From Leucobacter exalbidus (GTDB lineage: Bacteria > Actinomycetota > Actinomycetes > Actinomycetales > Microbacteriaceae), in assembly GCF_017834145.1 (NCBI RefSeq), contig NZ_JAFIDA010000001.1:3100001-3164000 (forward strand): a stretch of 64,000 bases of DNA, read 5' to 3'. Each line of letters begins with the position of its first letter. The first letter of the stretch is position 1. Below are positions 34,272 through 41,831 of the stretch, piece by piece. The notes below the pieces were generated by a model. That model worked only from the letters and a program-made list of their open reading frames with translations. It was not told where the DNA came from and ran no database searches. Both the position numbers and the translations under genes were made by a program.

Positions 34272-34997
34272 ATGACCCAGGCATTCGTCTCTCCCATTGA
34301 ACTCGTCGTCTTCGATATGGCCGGCACCACCGTGCTCGATGACGGCATCGTCGAGCAGGCATTCCAGCGCGCCGCCGAGCGCACCGGCGTCGCCGACCGC
34401 ATGCCGTGGGACGAAGCGCTCGGGTATGTGCGCGAAACCATGGGGCGCTCAAAGATTGACGTTTTCACCCACCTCTCGGGCGGCGACGTCGACAAAGCCA
34501 CCGCAGCCAGCCTCGCGTTCGAAGCGGCCTACGCCGAGATCGTGGCCGAGAGCGGCGCCGAAGAAATTCCCGGTGCGGCTGACCTCATCTCAGACCTGCG
34601 CGACTCGGGCCGCAAGGTCGTGCTCACGACCGGGTTCGCCCCGCCCACCCGTGACGCGATCATCGCGTCCCTCGGCTGGGGATCGCTCGTCGACCTCGCC
34701 CTGTCACCCGTTGACGCCGGTCGCGGCCGCCCCGCCCCCGACCTCGTGCTCACCGCACTGCTGCGCACCCAGACCCACTCGGTCGAGCGCGTCGCCGTGT
34801 TCGGCGACACCACGAGCGATGTCGCCTCGGGCCGTCGCGCCGGCGCAGGCCTCGTGGCGGGCGTGCTCACCGGAGCCCACACAGGCGAAGCCCTGATGGA
34901 GGCCGGGGCAGACACCGTGCTCACGAGCATCACCGCCCTGCGCGGCCTGCCCGAGTTCACAGGGCTGCGCGCCGCCCCGGCACTGCAGGCGAGCTAG
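34272..34997 (+). CDS. Phosphonatase-like HAD hydrolase (PhnX-like, TIGR03351 type)
   Basis: A 241-residue HAD enzyme expected to cleave the C-P bond of a phosphonoaldehyde. The nucleophile Asp15 lies in FDMAGTT, where alanine replaces the usual second aspartate, as in phosphonatase. The cap-domain lysine that forms the Schiff base is present (Lys61 in MGRSKID), and motif III has arginine in place of lysine (Arg153 in GRGRPAPD), also as in PhnX. GDTTSDV supplies the metal aspartates. No PhnW transaminase is present; the aldehyde would come from the FAD oxidase. Confidence 0.9.
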   Translation: MTQAFVSPIELVVFDMAGTTVLDDGIVEQAFQRAAERTGVADRMPWDEALGYVRETMGRSKIDVFTHLSGGDVDKATAASLAFEAAYAEIVAESGAEEIPGAADLISDLRDSGRKVVLTTGFAPPTRDAIIASLGWGSLVDLALSPVDAGRGRPAPDLVLTALLRTQTHSVERVAVFGDTTSDVASGRRAGAGLVAGVLTGAHTGEALMEAGADTVLTSITALRGLPEFTGLRAAPALQAS

Positions 34998-35000
34998 ACC

Positions 35001-36362
35001 ATGACCGCCGCTGACCGCGCCGCCACACAGGTCGCCACCGGGCCCGTCACCGTCGCGCCCGGTGACGAGCCGAGCGCCGCCGCAACGCGCACGCCGTGGT
35101 GGCGGCGGCGTGGCCGCGCGGCCAGCGATGCGCCCACCGGGCCCGAAGGCGCGGTCGGCGAAGAAACTGCTGGCACCACCCCGAACGGCGCAGGTGTTGA
35201 ACCCGGCGCCGAGGGCGGCCCTCAGGCGACCGTGATGACGAACCCCGAGGCCGTGTCGATGCTCTTCATGGGCGAGGGAGCACCCCACGAACCCGGCGCC
35301 GTACCCCACGTGGGGCTGCGCGCAGGCGAAGTGCTCGTGCGCATCGAACTCGCCACAGTGTGCGGCTCAGACGTGCACACCGTACTCGGGCACCGCACCG
35401 AACCCACCCCGCTCGTGCTCGGCCACGAAGCCGTTGGCCACGTCGTCACCGTGGGCGGCGGGGGAGCCCGCTACACCGACGGTGGCGCCGTCACCGCGGG
35501 CGACCGCGTGGTGTGGTCGGTGGCCGTGCACTGCGGCAACTGTGACCGCTGCCTGCGCGGAATCCCGCAGAAGTGCCAGACGCTCAAAAAATACGGCCAC
35601 GAACGCATCGAACACGGGTGGGAACTCAGCGGCGGCTTTGCCAGCCACATCCACCTGCTCGCCGGCACCCCGCTCGTGCGGGTCGATGAGCGTGTACCGG
35701 CCCAGGTGCTCGCCCCGGCCGGGTGCGGCATCGCGACCGCGTGGGCAGCGCTCGCCGCGGCCGAACGCACCGTGCCGGTGCACGGCGCACGCGTGCTCAT
35801 CACCGGTGGTGGCCTGATCGGGCTCGCGGCCGCAGCGATGGCGGCCGAGCGCGGGGCACACGTCACCCTCTCAGACCTCGACGCCGAAAGGCGATCGCTG
35901 GCCTACGAGTTTGGGGCGGCGCAGGCACATGATCCGGCGGGAGAGGCCGAGCTCGCCGAAGAGTTCGACATTGCGATCGATGCTTCGGGCGCCCCAGCGG
36001 CGGTCGCCTCGGGGCTCGAAGCCCTGAGCATCGGCGGGGTCGCCGTGTGGGTGGGCAGCGTGTTTCCCACCAAGCCCATCAAGATCGTGCCCGAGCGCGT
36101 CGTGCGCGGCCTGATTACCGTCACCGGGGTGCACAATTACACGCCGGTCGACCTTGAGGGTGCCGTCGCGTTTCTGCACGAACAGTGGCAGCGCTATCCC
36201 TTTGCGGGCCTCGTCGGTGAGACGCTCCCGCTGCACCACCTCGACCTCGCACTCGAGCGCGCGGCCCAGCACCTCGAAGTGCGGGTCGGCATCGACACCC
36301 AGGCGCCCGCCCCGCGCGACCCCGCGCTCGGCACGGCAACCTCGCCCATTCAGACGGCGTAA
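35001..36362 (+). CDS. Zinc-dependent alcohol dehydrogenase of the phosphonate-associated type (TIGR03366-like)
   Basis: A medium-chain dehydrogenase of 453 residues, about 80 longer than usual because of a Gly/Ala/Pro-rich N-terminal region (1-78) that includes WWRRRGR. If translation starts at the ATG of residue 79 (35235) the enzyme has normal length. Catalytic zinc ligands are Cys121 (VCGSD) and His142-Glu143 (GHE); structural zinc cysteines are 178, 181, 184 and 192. The NAD(P) motif is GGGLIGLA. It follows the HAD gene by 3 bases. It may reduce or oxidise the aldehyde released after C-P cleavage. Confidence 0.88.
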   Translation: MTAADRAATQVATGPVTVAPGDEPSAAATRTPWWRRRGRAASDAPTGPEGAVGEETAGTTPNGAGVEPGAEGGPQATVMTNPEAVSMLFMGEGAPHEPGAVPHVGLRAGEVLVRIELATVCGSDVHTVLGHRTEPTPLVLGHEAVGHVVTVGGGGARYTDGGAVTAGDRVVWSVAVHCGNCDRCLRGIPQKCQTLKKYGHERIEHGWELSGGFASHIHLLAGTPLVRVDERVPAQVLAPAGCGIATAWAALAAAERTVPVHGARVLITGGGLIGLAAAAMAAERGAHVTLSDLDAERRSLAYEFGAAQAHDPAGEAELAEEFDIAIDASGAPAAVASGLEALSIGGVAVWVGSVFPTKPIKIVPERVVRGLITVTGVHNYTPVDLEGAVAFLHEQWQRYPFAGLVGETLPLHHLDLALERAAQHLEVRVGIDTQAPAPRDPALGTATSPIQTA

Positions 36363-36388
36363 GCTCCGCGCGACCCCGCGCACCACAG

Positions 36389-36418
36389 CGGCCGGTTCAC
36401 TCAGGTGAGCCGGCCGCG
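36389..36418. terminator. Hairpin between the dehydrogenase and the convergent DUF6498 gene
   Basis: A 13-bp stem (36389-36401 with 36406-36418, one G-T pair) and a 4-base loop. It overlaps the last codons of the minus-strand gene. Confidence 0.65.
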
Positions 36419-37089
36419 GTGGTGGTGCGCGTAGCCGGCGGGCGAGACGGTTGACCCGCACGCTTCGCCGTGAGCAGCTGCCCCACGTCAACACCAAACT
36501 GGAGCGCGACGAGCAGCAGCGCCGCGACGGGTGGCCAGCCGAAGTAGTTGATTAACCAGACCCCCAGCAAAATCGTCACGTGCAACACGAAGATGCGCGG
36601 GTAGGGCGCCCAAAACAGTTGCATCACCGGCGGCAGATTCGCCCGCGGTGTGAAACAGCCGATCACGAGCTGCACCAGCGAAGCGAGCGCCCAGTACAGC
36701 ACAATGCCGCGCAGATCGAAGGCGCCCTGCGGCGCCGCGCCCCCGGGCCCCGCGAACAGCGACGAGAACACCCCCAACACGATGAGCATCACAAAGACGC
36801 CGTGCACGAGCGTGAATAAGCCATAGTGCACCGCAAAGAATAGCATCGCGAAGGGCTTGGGCATCGCGCCTGACGACTGCCGGCCGTTCACCGTAAACGT
36901 GACCCCGCCCGCCACACTCGCCGCGGGCTGGGTCTTCGTGCGAAACATGTCGAGCTCGGCACGCGCGCCCGCCGTGATGTTCTGCAACCAATACAGCACC
37001 AGCACCGAACGCCAATCCCAGTCGAAGAACACAATGCCCACCACCGGGATCAGCAGATACACCACAGCGGACAGCGCGCGTTCAATCAC
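36397..37089 (-). CDS. DUF6498-type integral membrane protein
   Basis: A membrane protein of about 230 residues with about six hydrophobic segments. Recognisable parts are VVGIVFFDWDWRSVLVLYWLQN, in which WDW/YWLQN is typical, then FFAVHYGLFTLVHGVFV and the C-terminal LLVALQFGVDV. The open frame continues to 37194; the start at GTG 37089 fits the beginning of the conserved region but has no strong ribosome site. Function unknown. It is divergent from pheS, and the upstream part of the longer frame would overlap the pheS promoter, which argues for the shorter form. Confidence 0.75.
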   Translation of the reverse strand: MIERALSAVVYLLIPVVGIVFFDWDWRSVLVLYWLQNITAGARAELDMFRTKTQPAASVAGGVTFTVNGRQSSGAMPKPFAMLFFAVHYGLFTLVHGVFVMLIVLGVFSSLFAGPGGAAPQGAFDLRGIVLYWALASLVQLVIGCFTPRANLPPVMQLFWAPYPRIFVLHVTILLGVWLINYFGWPPVAALLLVALQFGVDVGQLLTAKRAGQPSRPPATRTTTAAGSPE

Positions 37090-37198
37090 CTCACCATCGT
37101 AGGTGCCACACGCCGCCCAGCACGCGCTTTCTTTCGTGCCGACACGCAGCAGCTGCACCCTGCGCACCAGATCGCCGCCGCGGCTCAGCCACACAGAG

Positions 37199-37204
37199 TA
37201 AGAT
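37199..37204 (+). promoter_or_regulatory. -10-like TAAGAT just before pheS
   Basis: TAAGAT ends 8 bases before the pheS GTG, so the leader is at most a few bases. No T-box or attenuator was seen. Confidence 0.5.
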
Positions 37205-37212
37205 GGAGCCTC

Positions 37213-38277
37213 GTGTCAGAGAGCGAATCGAATAGGCCAGCGGAGTCGAATCCGATCACCCAGGAAGCAGTCGATGTAGCGGTTGAAGCGGCGCTCGCCG
37301 CCTTCGCCGCGGCAGCCACTGTCGCCGACCTGAAAGTAGCGCGTGCACAGCACTCGGGCGAGGGCTCAGCCATCGCCCAGCTGAACGCGCAGATGCGTCA
37401 GGTTCCCAAGTCAGAAAAGGCCGCGACCGGCAAGATCATGGGCCAGGCCCGTGGCCGCGTCGAAGGTGCCTACAAGGGCCGCGAGGCTGAGGTTGCCGCT
37501 GCAGAGGCCGCAGCGCAGCTCGTCGCCGAGACCGTTGACGTCACGAGCGCGCCCGTGCGCCGCCGTGCTGGGAACCGTCACCCCCTCGCGCAGCTGCAGG
37601 ACGAAGCCGCCGATGTGTTCATCGGTATGGGCTGGGAGATCGCAGAGGGCCCCGAGCTCGAGCACGAGTGGTTCAACTTTGATGCGCTCGGCTTTGATCC
37701 GGATCACCCCGCGCGCGCCATGCAAGATACCTTCTTCGTGGAGCCCGCCGATCGTCACCTGCTGATGCGCACGCACACGTCGCCCGTGCAGATTCGGTCG
37801 CTGCTGGGCCGCGAACTGCCCGTGTACGTGGTGGCCCCGGGCCGCACGTTCCGCACCGATGAGCTTGACGCGACGCACACGCCCGTGTTCAGCCAGATCG
37901 AGGGCATCGCGATCGATCGCGGCCTCACGATGGCGCACCTGCGCGGCACGCTCGAGCACTTCGCACGCCAGATGTTTGGCGAAGAAGCGAAGATTCGCCT
38001 GCGCCCCAACTTCTTCCCGTTCACCGAGCCCTCGGCCGAGATGGACGTCTGGCAGCCCCACGCAAAGGGTGGCGCGCGCTGGGTCGAGTGGGGTGGCTGC
38101 GGCATGGTCGACCCCAAGGTGCTGGCCGCCGCGGGCATCGACCCCGAGGAGTTTCAGGGCTTCGCGTTCGGCATGGGCATCGAACGCACCCTGCAGTTCC
38201 GCCACGACATTAACGATATGAGAGACATGGTTGAGGGCGACGTTCGCTTCAACCGTCAGTTCGGAGGACTGGTCTAA
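37213..38277 (+). CDS. pheS: Phenylalanyl-tRNA synthetase alpha subunit
   Basis: Catalytic subunit that charges tRNA-Phe together with PheT. The 354 residues comprise an N-terminal coiled-coil arm (about 15-110, Ala/Glu/Lys-rich) that binds tRNA and a class II core. Class II motifs include HPLAQLQDEAADVFIGMGW, the motif 2 region GRTFRTDELDATHTP and motif 3 GFAFGMGIERTLQFRH. The start is GTG at 37213. The final base of its stop codon is the first base of the pheT ATG. Confidence 0.97.
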   Translation: MSESESNRPAESNPITQEAVDVAVEAALAAFAAAATVADLKVARAQHSGEGSAIAQLNAQMRQVPKSEKAATGKIMGQARGRVEGAYKGREAEVAAAEAAAQLVAETVDVTSAPVRRRAGNRHPLAQLQDEAADVFIGMGWEIAEGPELEHEWFNFDALGFDPDHPARAMQDTFFVEPADRHLLMRTHTSPVQIRSLLGRELPVYVVAPGRTFRTDELDATHTPVFSQIEGIAIDRGLTMAHLRGTLEHFARQMFGEEAKIRLRPNFFPFTEPSAEMDVWQPHAKGGARWVEWGGCGMVDPKVLAAAGIDPEEFQGFAFGMGIERTLQFRHDINDMRDMVEGDVRFNRQFGGLV

Positions 38278-40907
38278 TGCGCGTACCACTGAGCTGGTTG
38301 GGCGAGTTCGTTTCGCTCCCCGAGGGGACCACCCCTGAGCAGGTGCACGCCGATCTCGTGCGCGTGGGCTTCGAAGAAGAATCGATTCGTGGCTTTGACG
38401 TCACTGGCCCCGTTGTGGTCGGCGAGGTGCTGTCGCGCGAGCCCGAGGAGCACTCCAACGGCAAGACCGTCAACTGGTGCCAGGTGCGCGTTGCCGCCCC
38501 CGGTGCCCAGGCTGCTGACGGCGGCGAAGACGTGCGCGGCATCGTGTGTGGCGCTCACAACTTCGAGCCCGGCGATAAGGTCGTCGTCTCGCTGCCTGGC
38601 GCTGTGCTGCCCGGCGGCTTCGAGATCACCCCCCGCAAGACCTACGGCCACGTCTCTGACGGCATGATCGCTTCGGCGCGCGAGCTGTCGCTGGGCGAAG
38701 ACCACGACGGCATCATCGTGCTCTCGCGCCTCGGCCTCGATCCCGAGGTGGGCGAAGACGCGAAGGTGCTGCTGGGCCTGTCTGACAAGGCTGTTGAGAT
38801 CAACGTGACTCCGGATCGCGGCTACGCGTTCTCGGTGCGCGGTGTGGCCCGCGAGTGGGCACACTCAACGGGTGCAGATTTCGTTGATCCGGCGCTTGCC
38901 GGGTCGATTGCTGAGGCATCGGGCTTCGCAGTCACGCTCGCCGATGCGGCCCCGATTCGCGGCCGCGAGGGAGCCACCGGCTTCATCACCCGCGTCGTGC
39001 GCGGCATCGACGCGACGCGCCCCACCCCCGTGTGGATGTCGTCGCGCCTGCAGCTCGCCGGTGTGCGTGCCCTGTCGCTGCCCGTTGACATCTCGAACTA
39101 CGTGATGCTTGAGCTCGGCCAGCCCCTGCACGCCTACGACCTCGCGAAGGTGACCGGCGGCCTCACGGTGCGCCGTGCCGCCGCGGGCGAAACGCTCGTC
39201 ACGCTCGACGAGCAGGAGCGCACGCTGCACGCCGAAGACCTCGTGATCGCTGATGAGTCGGGGGTGATTGGCCTCGCCGGCGTGATGGGCGGCCAGTCGA
39301 CCAAGACCTCAGACGACACCGTCGACGTCTTGGTTGAGGCCGCGACGTTCGACCCCGTGTCGATCGCCCGCAGCTCGCGCCGTCACAAGCTGCCCAGCGA
39401 GGCATCGAAGCGCTTCGAGCGCGGCGTTGACCCGCTGGTGGCTCGCGCGGCCGCGCAGCGCATGGTCGACCTGCTCGTTGAGCTCGCCGGTGGCACCGTT
39501 GACGCCCTCGGCGGCGACATCGTGGCACCGTGGGAGCCCGCGGCCGTCACGTTGCCGCTCGCTCGCGTCAACGGCCTGATGGGCGCTGACTACACCGATG
39601 CTGAGTCGCGCAGCGCACTCGAGATGATCGGTTGCACCGTCGTTGATGGCACAGGCGATCGCGAGCTCGTGGTGACGGCGCCGAGCTGGCGCTCAGACCT
39701 CACCCGCCCCGCTGACCTGATTGAGGAAATCGCCCGCATTGTGGGCTATGACCGCATTCCGTCGGTGCTGCCCATCGCCCCCGCTGGCCGTGGCCTGACC
39801 CGCGAGCAGCGCCTGCGCCGCCGCGCGGCGAACACGATCACCGCGGCTGGCCTCGACGAGGTGCAGAGCTACCCGTTCGTATCACGTGCACAGCTCGACG
39901 CCTTTGGCGCCGGCGCTGAGGCTGCCGGTGCAGTCGAGGCCGCCGTGATGGCCGACCCCGCAGCCCCGGCCCCCACCCCCGCGGGTGAGGCCAAGGTTGA
40001 GGCGATTCGCCTGGCGAACCCGCTCGATGGCCAGTCGCCGTTCTTGCGCCGCTCGCTGCTGCCCGGTCTCGTGACCGCGGCCCAGCGCAGCGTCTCGCGC
40101 GGTGTTACTGACCTCGCGCTCGTCGAGTTCGGTTCGGTCTTCGAGCCCGCCGCCGATGGCGCGCAGCTCGGCACCGAGGAGGTGCCGCCGCTGGGCGAGC
40201 GCCCCTCTGAGGAGACGCTGGCCGTGCTGAACGCCTCGATTCCGGTGCAGCCGCGCCGTGCCGCAGGCCTGCTGCTGGGTGACGTTGTCGCCAAGCAGGC
40301 CGGCGAGCCCGCCCGCGAGTACGACTGGGCAGACGCGCTTGACGCGGCTCGCACGGTCGCCGCTGCGGTGTCGGCTGAGCTCGTCGTGACGCAGGGTGCA
40401 CACCGCGCGTTCCACCCCGGCCGCACGGCCGAGCTGGCCGTGCGCGTGGGCACCGACGCCGATGGCGAAGACGGTGGCCTCGAGGTCGTGGGTGTTGCCG
40501 GTGAGCTGCTGCCCGCGCTCGTCGCCGATCACCACCTGCCCGGTCGTGCCGTGGCGTTCGAGCTGAACCTTGAGCGCATCATCGAGCTCGCCCCGCGCGG
40601 GCCCGAGACCGCACAGCTCTCGACCTACCCGGCAGCGACGCAGGATCTCACCCTCGTGGTGGAAGCCGACGTTGCCGCGGGCGACTTGCTCGCTGTGGTG
40701 AAGGCCGGCGCGGGCGAGCTGCTCGAAGACGCTCACATCGTCGACGACTACCGCGGCAGCGGCATCGAAGACGGCCAGAAGGCGATCACGTTTGCGCTGC
40801 GGTTCCGCGCCAACGACCGCACGCTGAAGGCCGAAGAGGCCAGCGAGGCGAAGCTGGCCGGCGTTGCCGCCGCTGAGCTCGCGTTTGGTGCGCACCTGCG
40901 CGACTAA
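38277..40907 (+). CDS. pheT: Phenylalanyl-tRNA synthetase beta subunit
   Basis: The 876-residue structural, tRNA-binding and editing subunit. It contains an N-terminal tRNA-binding (EMAP-like) domain (about 40-160, with VCGAHNFEPGDKV), B3/B4 editing domains (from about 220), a B5 domain (VTLPLARVNGLMG near 420), a class II-like core and the C-terminal ferredoxin-fold anticodon-binding domain (STYPAATQDLTLVVEADV near 780 onward, ending in FALRFRANDRTL). Slightly longer than typical because of Ala/Pro-rich insertions near residues 545-575. Followed by a clear terminator. Confidence 0.97.
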   Translation: MRVPLSWLGEFVSLPEGTTPEQVHADLVRVGFEEESIRGFDVTGPVVVGEVLSREPEEHSNGKTVNWCQVRVAAPGAQAADGGEDVRGIVCGAHNFEPGDKVVVSLPGAVLPGGFEITPRKTYGHVSDGMIASARELSLGEDHDGIIVLSRLGLDPEVGEDAKVLLGLSDKAVEINVTPDRGYAFSVRGVAREWAHSTGADFVDPALAGSIAEASGFAVTLADAAPIRGREGATGFITRVVRGIDATRPTPVWMSSRLQLAGVRALSLPVDISNYVMLELGQPLHAYDLAKVTGGLTVRRAAAGETLVTLDEQERTLHAEDLVIADESGVIGLAGVMGGQSTKTSDDTVDVLVEAATFDPVSIARSSRRHKLPSEASKRFERGVDPLVARAAAQRMVDLLVELAGGTVDALGGDIVAPWEPAAVTLPLARVNGLMGADYTDAESRSALEMIGCTVVDGTGDRELVVTAPSWRSDLTRPADLIEEIARIVGYDRIPSVLPIAPAGRGLTREQRLRRRAANTITAAGLDEVQSYPFVSRAQLDAFGAGAEAAGAVEAAVMADPAAPAPTPAGEAKVEAIRLANPLDGQSPFLRRSLLPGLVTAAQRSVSRGVTDLALVEFGSVFEPAADGAQLGTEEVPPLGERPSEETLAVLNASIPVQPRRAAGLLLGDVVAKQAGEPAREYDWADALDAARTVAAAVSAELVVTQGAHRAFHPGRTAELAVRVGTDADGEDGGLEVVGVAGELLPALVADHHLPGRAVAFELNLERIIELAPRGPETAQLSTYPAATQDLTLVVEADVAAGDLLAVVKAGAGELLEDAHIVDDYRGSGIEDGQKAITFALRFRANDRTLKAEEASEAKLAGVAAAELAFGAHLRD

Positions 40908-40920
40908 GCTGCATGCATTG

Positions 40921-40959
40921 AGCGCCCCTCACCAGTTCACCCTGGTGAGGGGCGCTTTT
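40921..40959 (+). terminator. Terminator of pheST
   Basis: A 15-bp perfect stem (40921-40935 with 40942-40956), a 6-base loop and four T residues. Confidence 0.92.
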
Positions 40960-41011
40960 GCGTTTGTGGGGGCTGGATTGGGGGAGCGTGTGCGCTAACT
41001 CAGGAGCTTTG

Positions 41012-41071
41012 AGTAACTCCGGAGGTTTGGGGCGGTATTGATCCGGAATTAGAAAATCCTCCGGAGTTACT
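41012..41071. repeat. 14-bp inverted repeat pair after pheT
   Basis: AGTAACTCCGGAGG (41012-41025) is repeated in exact reverse complement at 41058-41071 with a 32-base A/T-richer spacer. A degenerate third copy (TAACTCAGGAGC) lies at 40996-41007. It lies in a 258-base intergenic region with no gene. Function unknown. Confidence 0.85.
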
Positions 41072-41136
41072 GCCGCCGCGGGGCTCGATGGGTGCGGGCT
41101 GTGAGGCCGGTCACCGGCATCTCACCTTGCACGCGG

Positions 41137-41150
41137 CCTTGCATGCAAGG
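41137..41150. promoter_or_regulatory. Putative operator of the GntR regulator
   Basis: CCTTGCATGCAAGG is a perfect 14-bp palindrome located just upstream of the likely -10 (41154-41159) of the GntR gene, suitable for autorepression. Confidence 0.65.
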
Positions 41151-41153
41151 GTG

Positions 41154-41159
41154 TATTCT
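41154..41159 (+). promoter_or_regulatory. -10-like TATTCT just before the GntR gene
   Basis: TATTCT ends 6 bases before the ATG at 41166, consistent with a leaderless transcript, and abuts the palindrome at 41137-41150. Confidence 0.5.
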
Positions 41160-41165
41160 TGACGC

Positions 41166-41831
41166 ATGGCAATACAACCCGGCACAGCATCAACGCTGGT
41201 GGGAAGCGCAGAGCGCGCCTATCAGCACACCAAACAGGCCATCATTCACGGTGACCTGGCGCCCGGGGCAATGATCAGCGAGGGGCAAATTGCCGAGGAG
41301 CTCGGCATCTCGAGAACCCCCGTGCACGAGGCGTTCTTGCGGCTCGACGTTGAAGAATTACTCACCCTGGCCTCGCGCAAGGGAGCGGTGGTGCGCCCCA
41401 TGGCCCCGCACGAAGCGGCCGATGTGCTGGAAATGCGCGAGGCGATCGAGGCAGCGGCAGCGTCTCGGGTGATCTCGGCGGGTTTCGCTACCGCGCTGAC
41501 ACCCGCGCTTGACGCGCTGCTCGCGACGCAGGCCGAGGCTATTGAGAACGCCGACTTCGACGCGTTCGTTGAAGCAGACGACGCGTTTCACACCGCCGTG
41601 GTGACCGCCTCGCGTAACCCTATTGCGCTGACCTTTACGCGCCAGCTGTGGGACCGGCAGCAGCGGCTGCGCCACCAGCTGTTTCGCGAAGCGCCCCAAG
41701 ACATGAAGACCGTGTTCGAACAGCACGGTGAACTCGCCCAGGCAGTGAAGAACGGCGGCGAAGCACACTACCGGCGGGTGCTCGCGGCCCACGTTTCGCT
41801 GCATCGCCACCAGCACGGAGTTGAACTATGA
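41166..41831 (+). CDS. GntR family (FadR/FCD subfamily) regulator
   Basis: A 221-residue regulator. The winged-helix domain (about residues 15-80) includes GAMISEGQIAEELGISRTPVHEAFLRL. The FCD effector domain follows, with metal-binding candidates in EADDAFHTAVV and VSLHRHQHG near the C-terminus. It overlaps the downstream MFS gene by ATGA, so the regulator and transporter are cotranscribed; FCD regulators usually respond to small carboxylates, which suggests the class of transported compound. Confidence 0.9.
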   Translation: MAIQPGTASTLVGSAERAYQHTKQAIIHGDLAPGAMISEGQIAEELGISRTPVHEAFLRLDVEELLTLASRKGAVVRPMAPHEAADVLEMREAIEAAAASRVISAGFATALTPALDALLATQAEAIENADFDAFVEADDAFHTAVVTASRNPIALTFTRQLWDRQQRLRHQLFREAPQDMKTVFEQHGELAQAVKNGGEAHYRRVLAAHVSLHRHQHGVEL

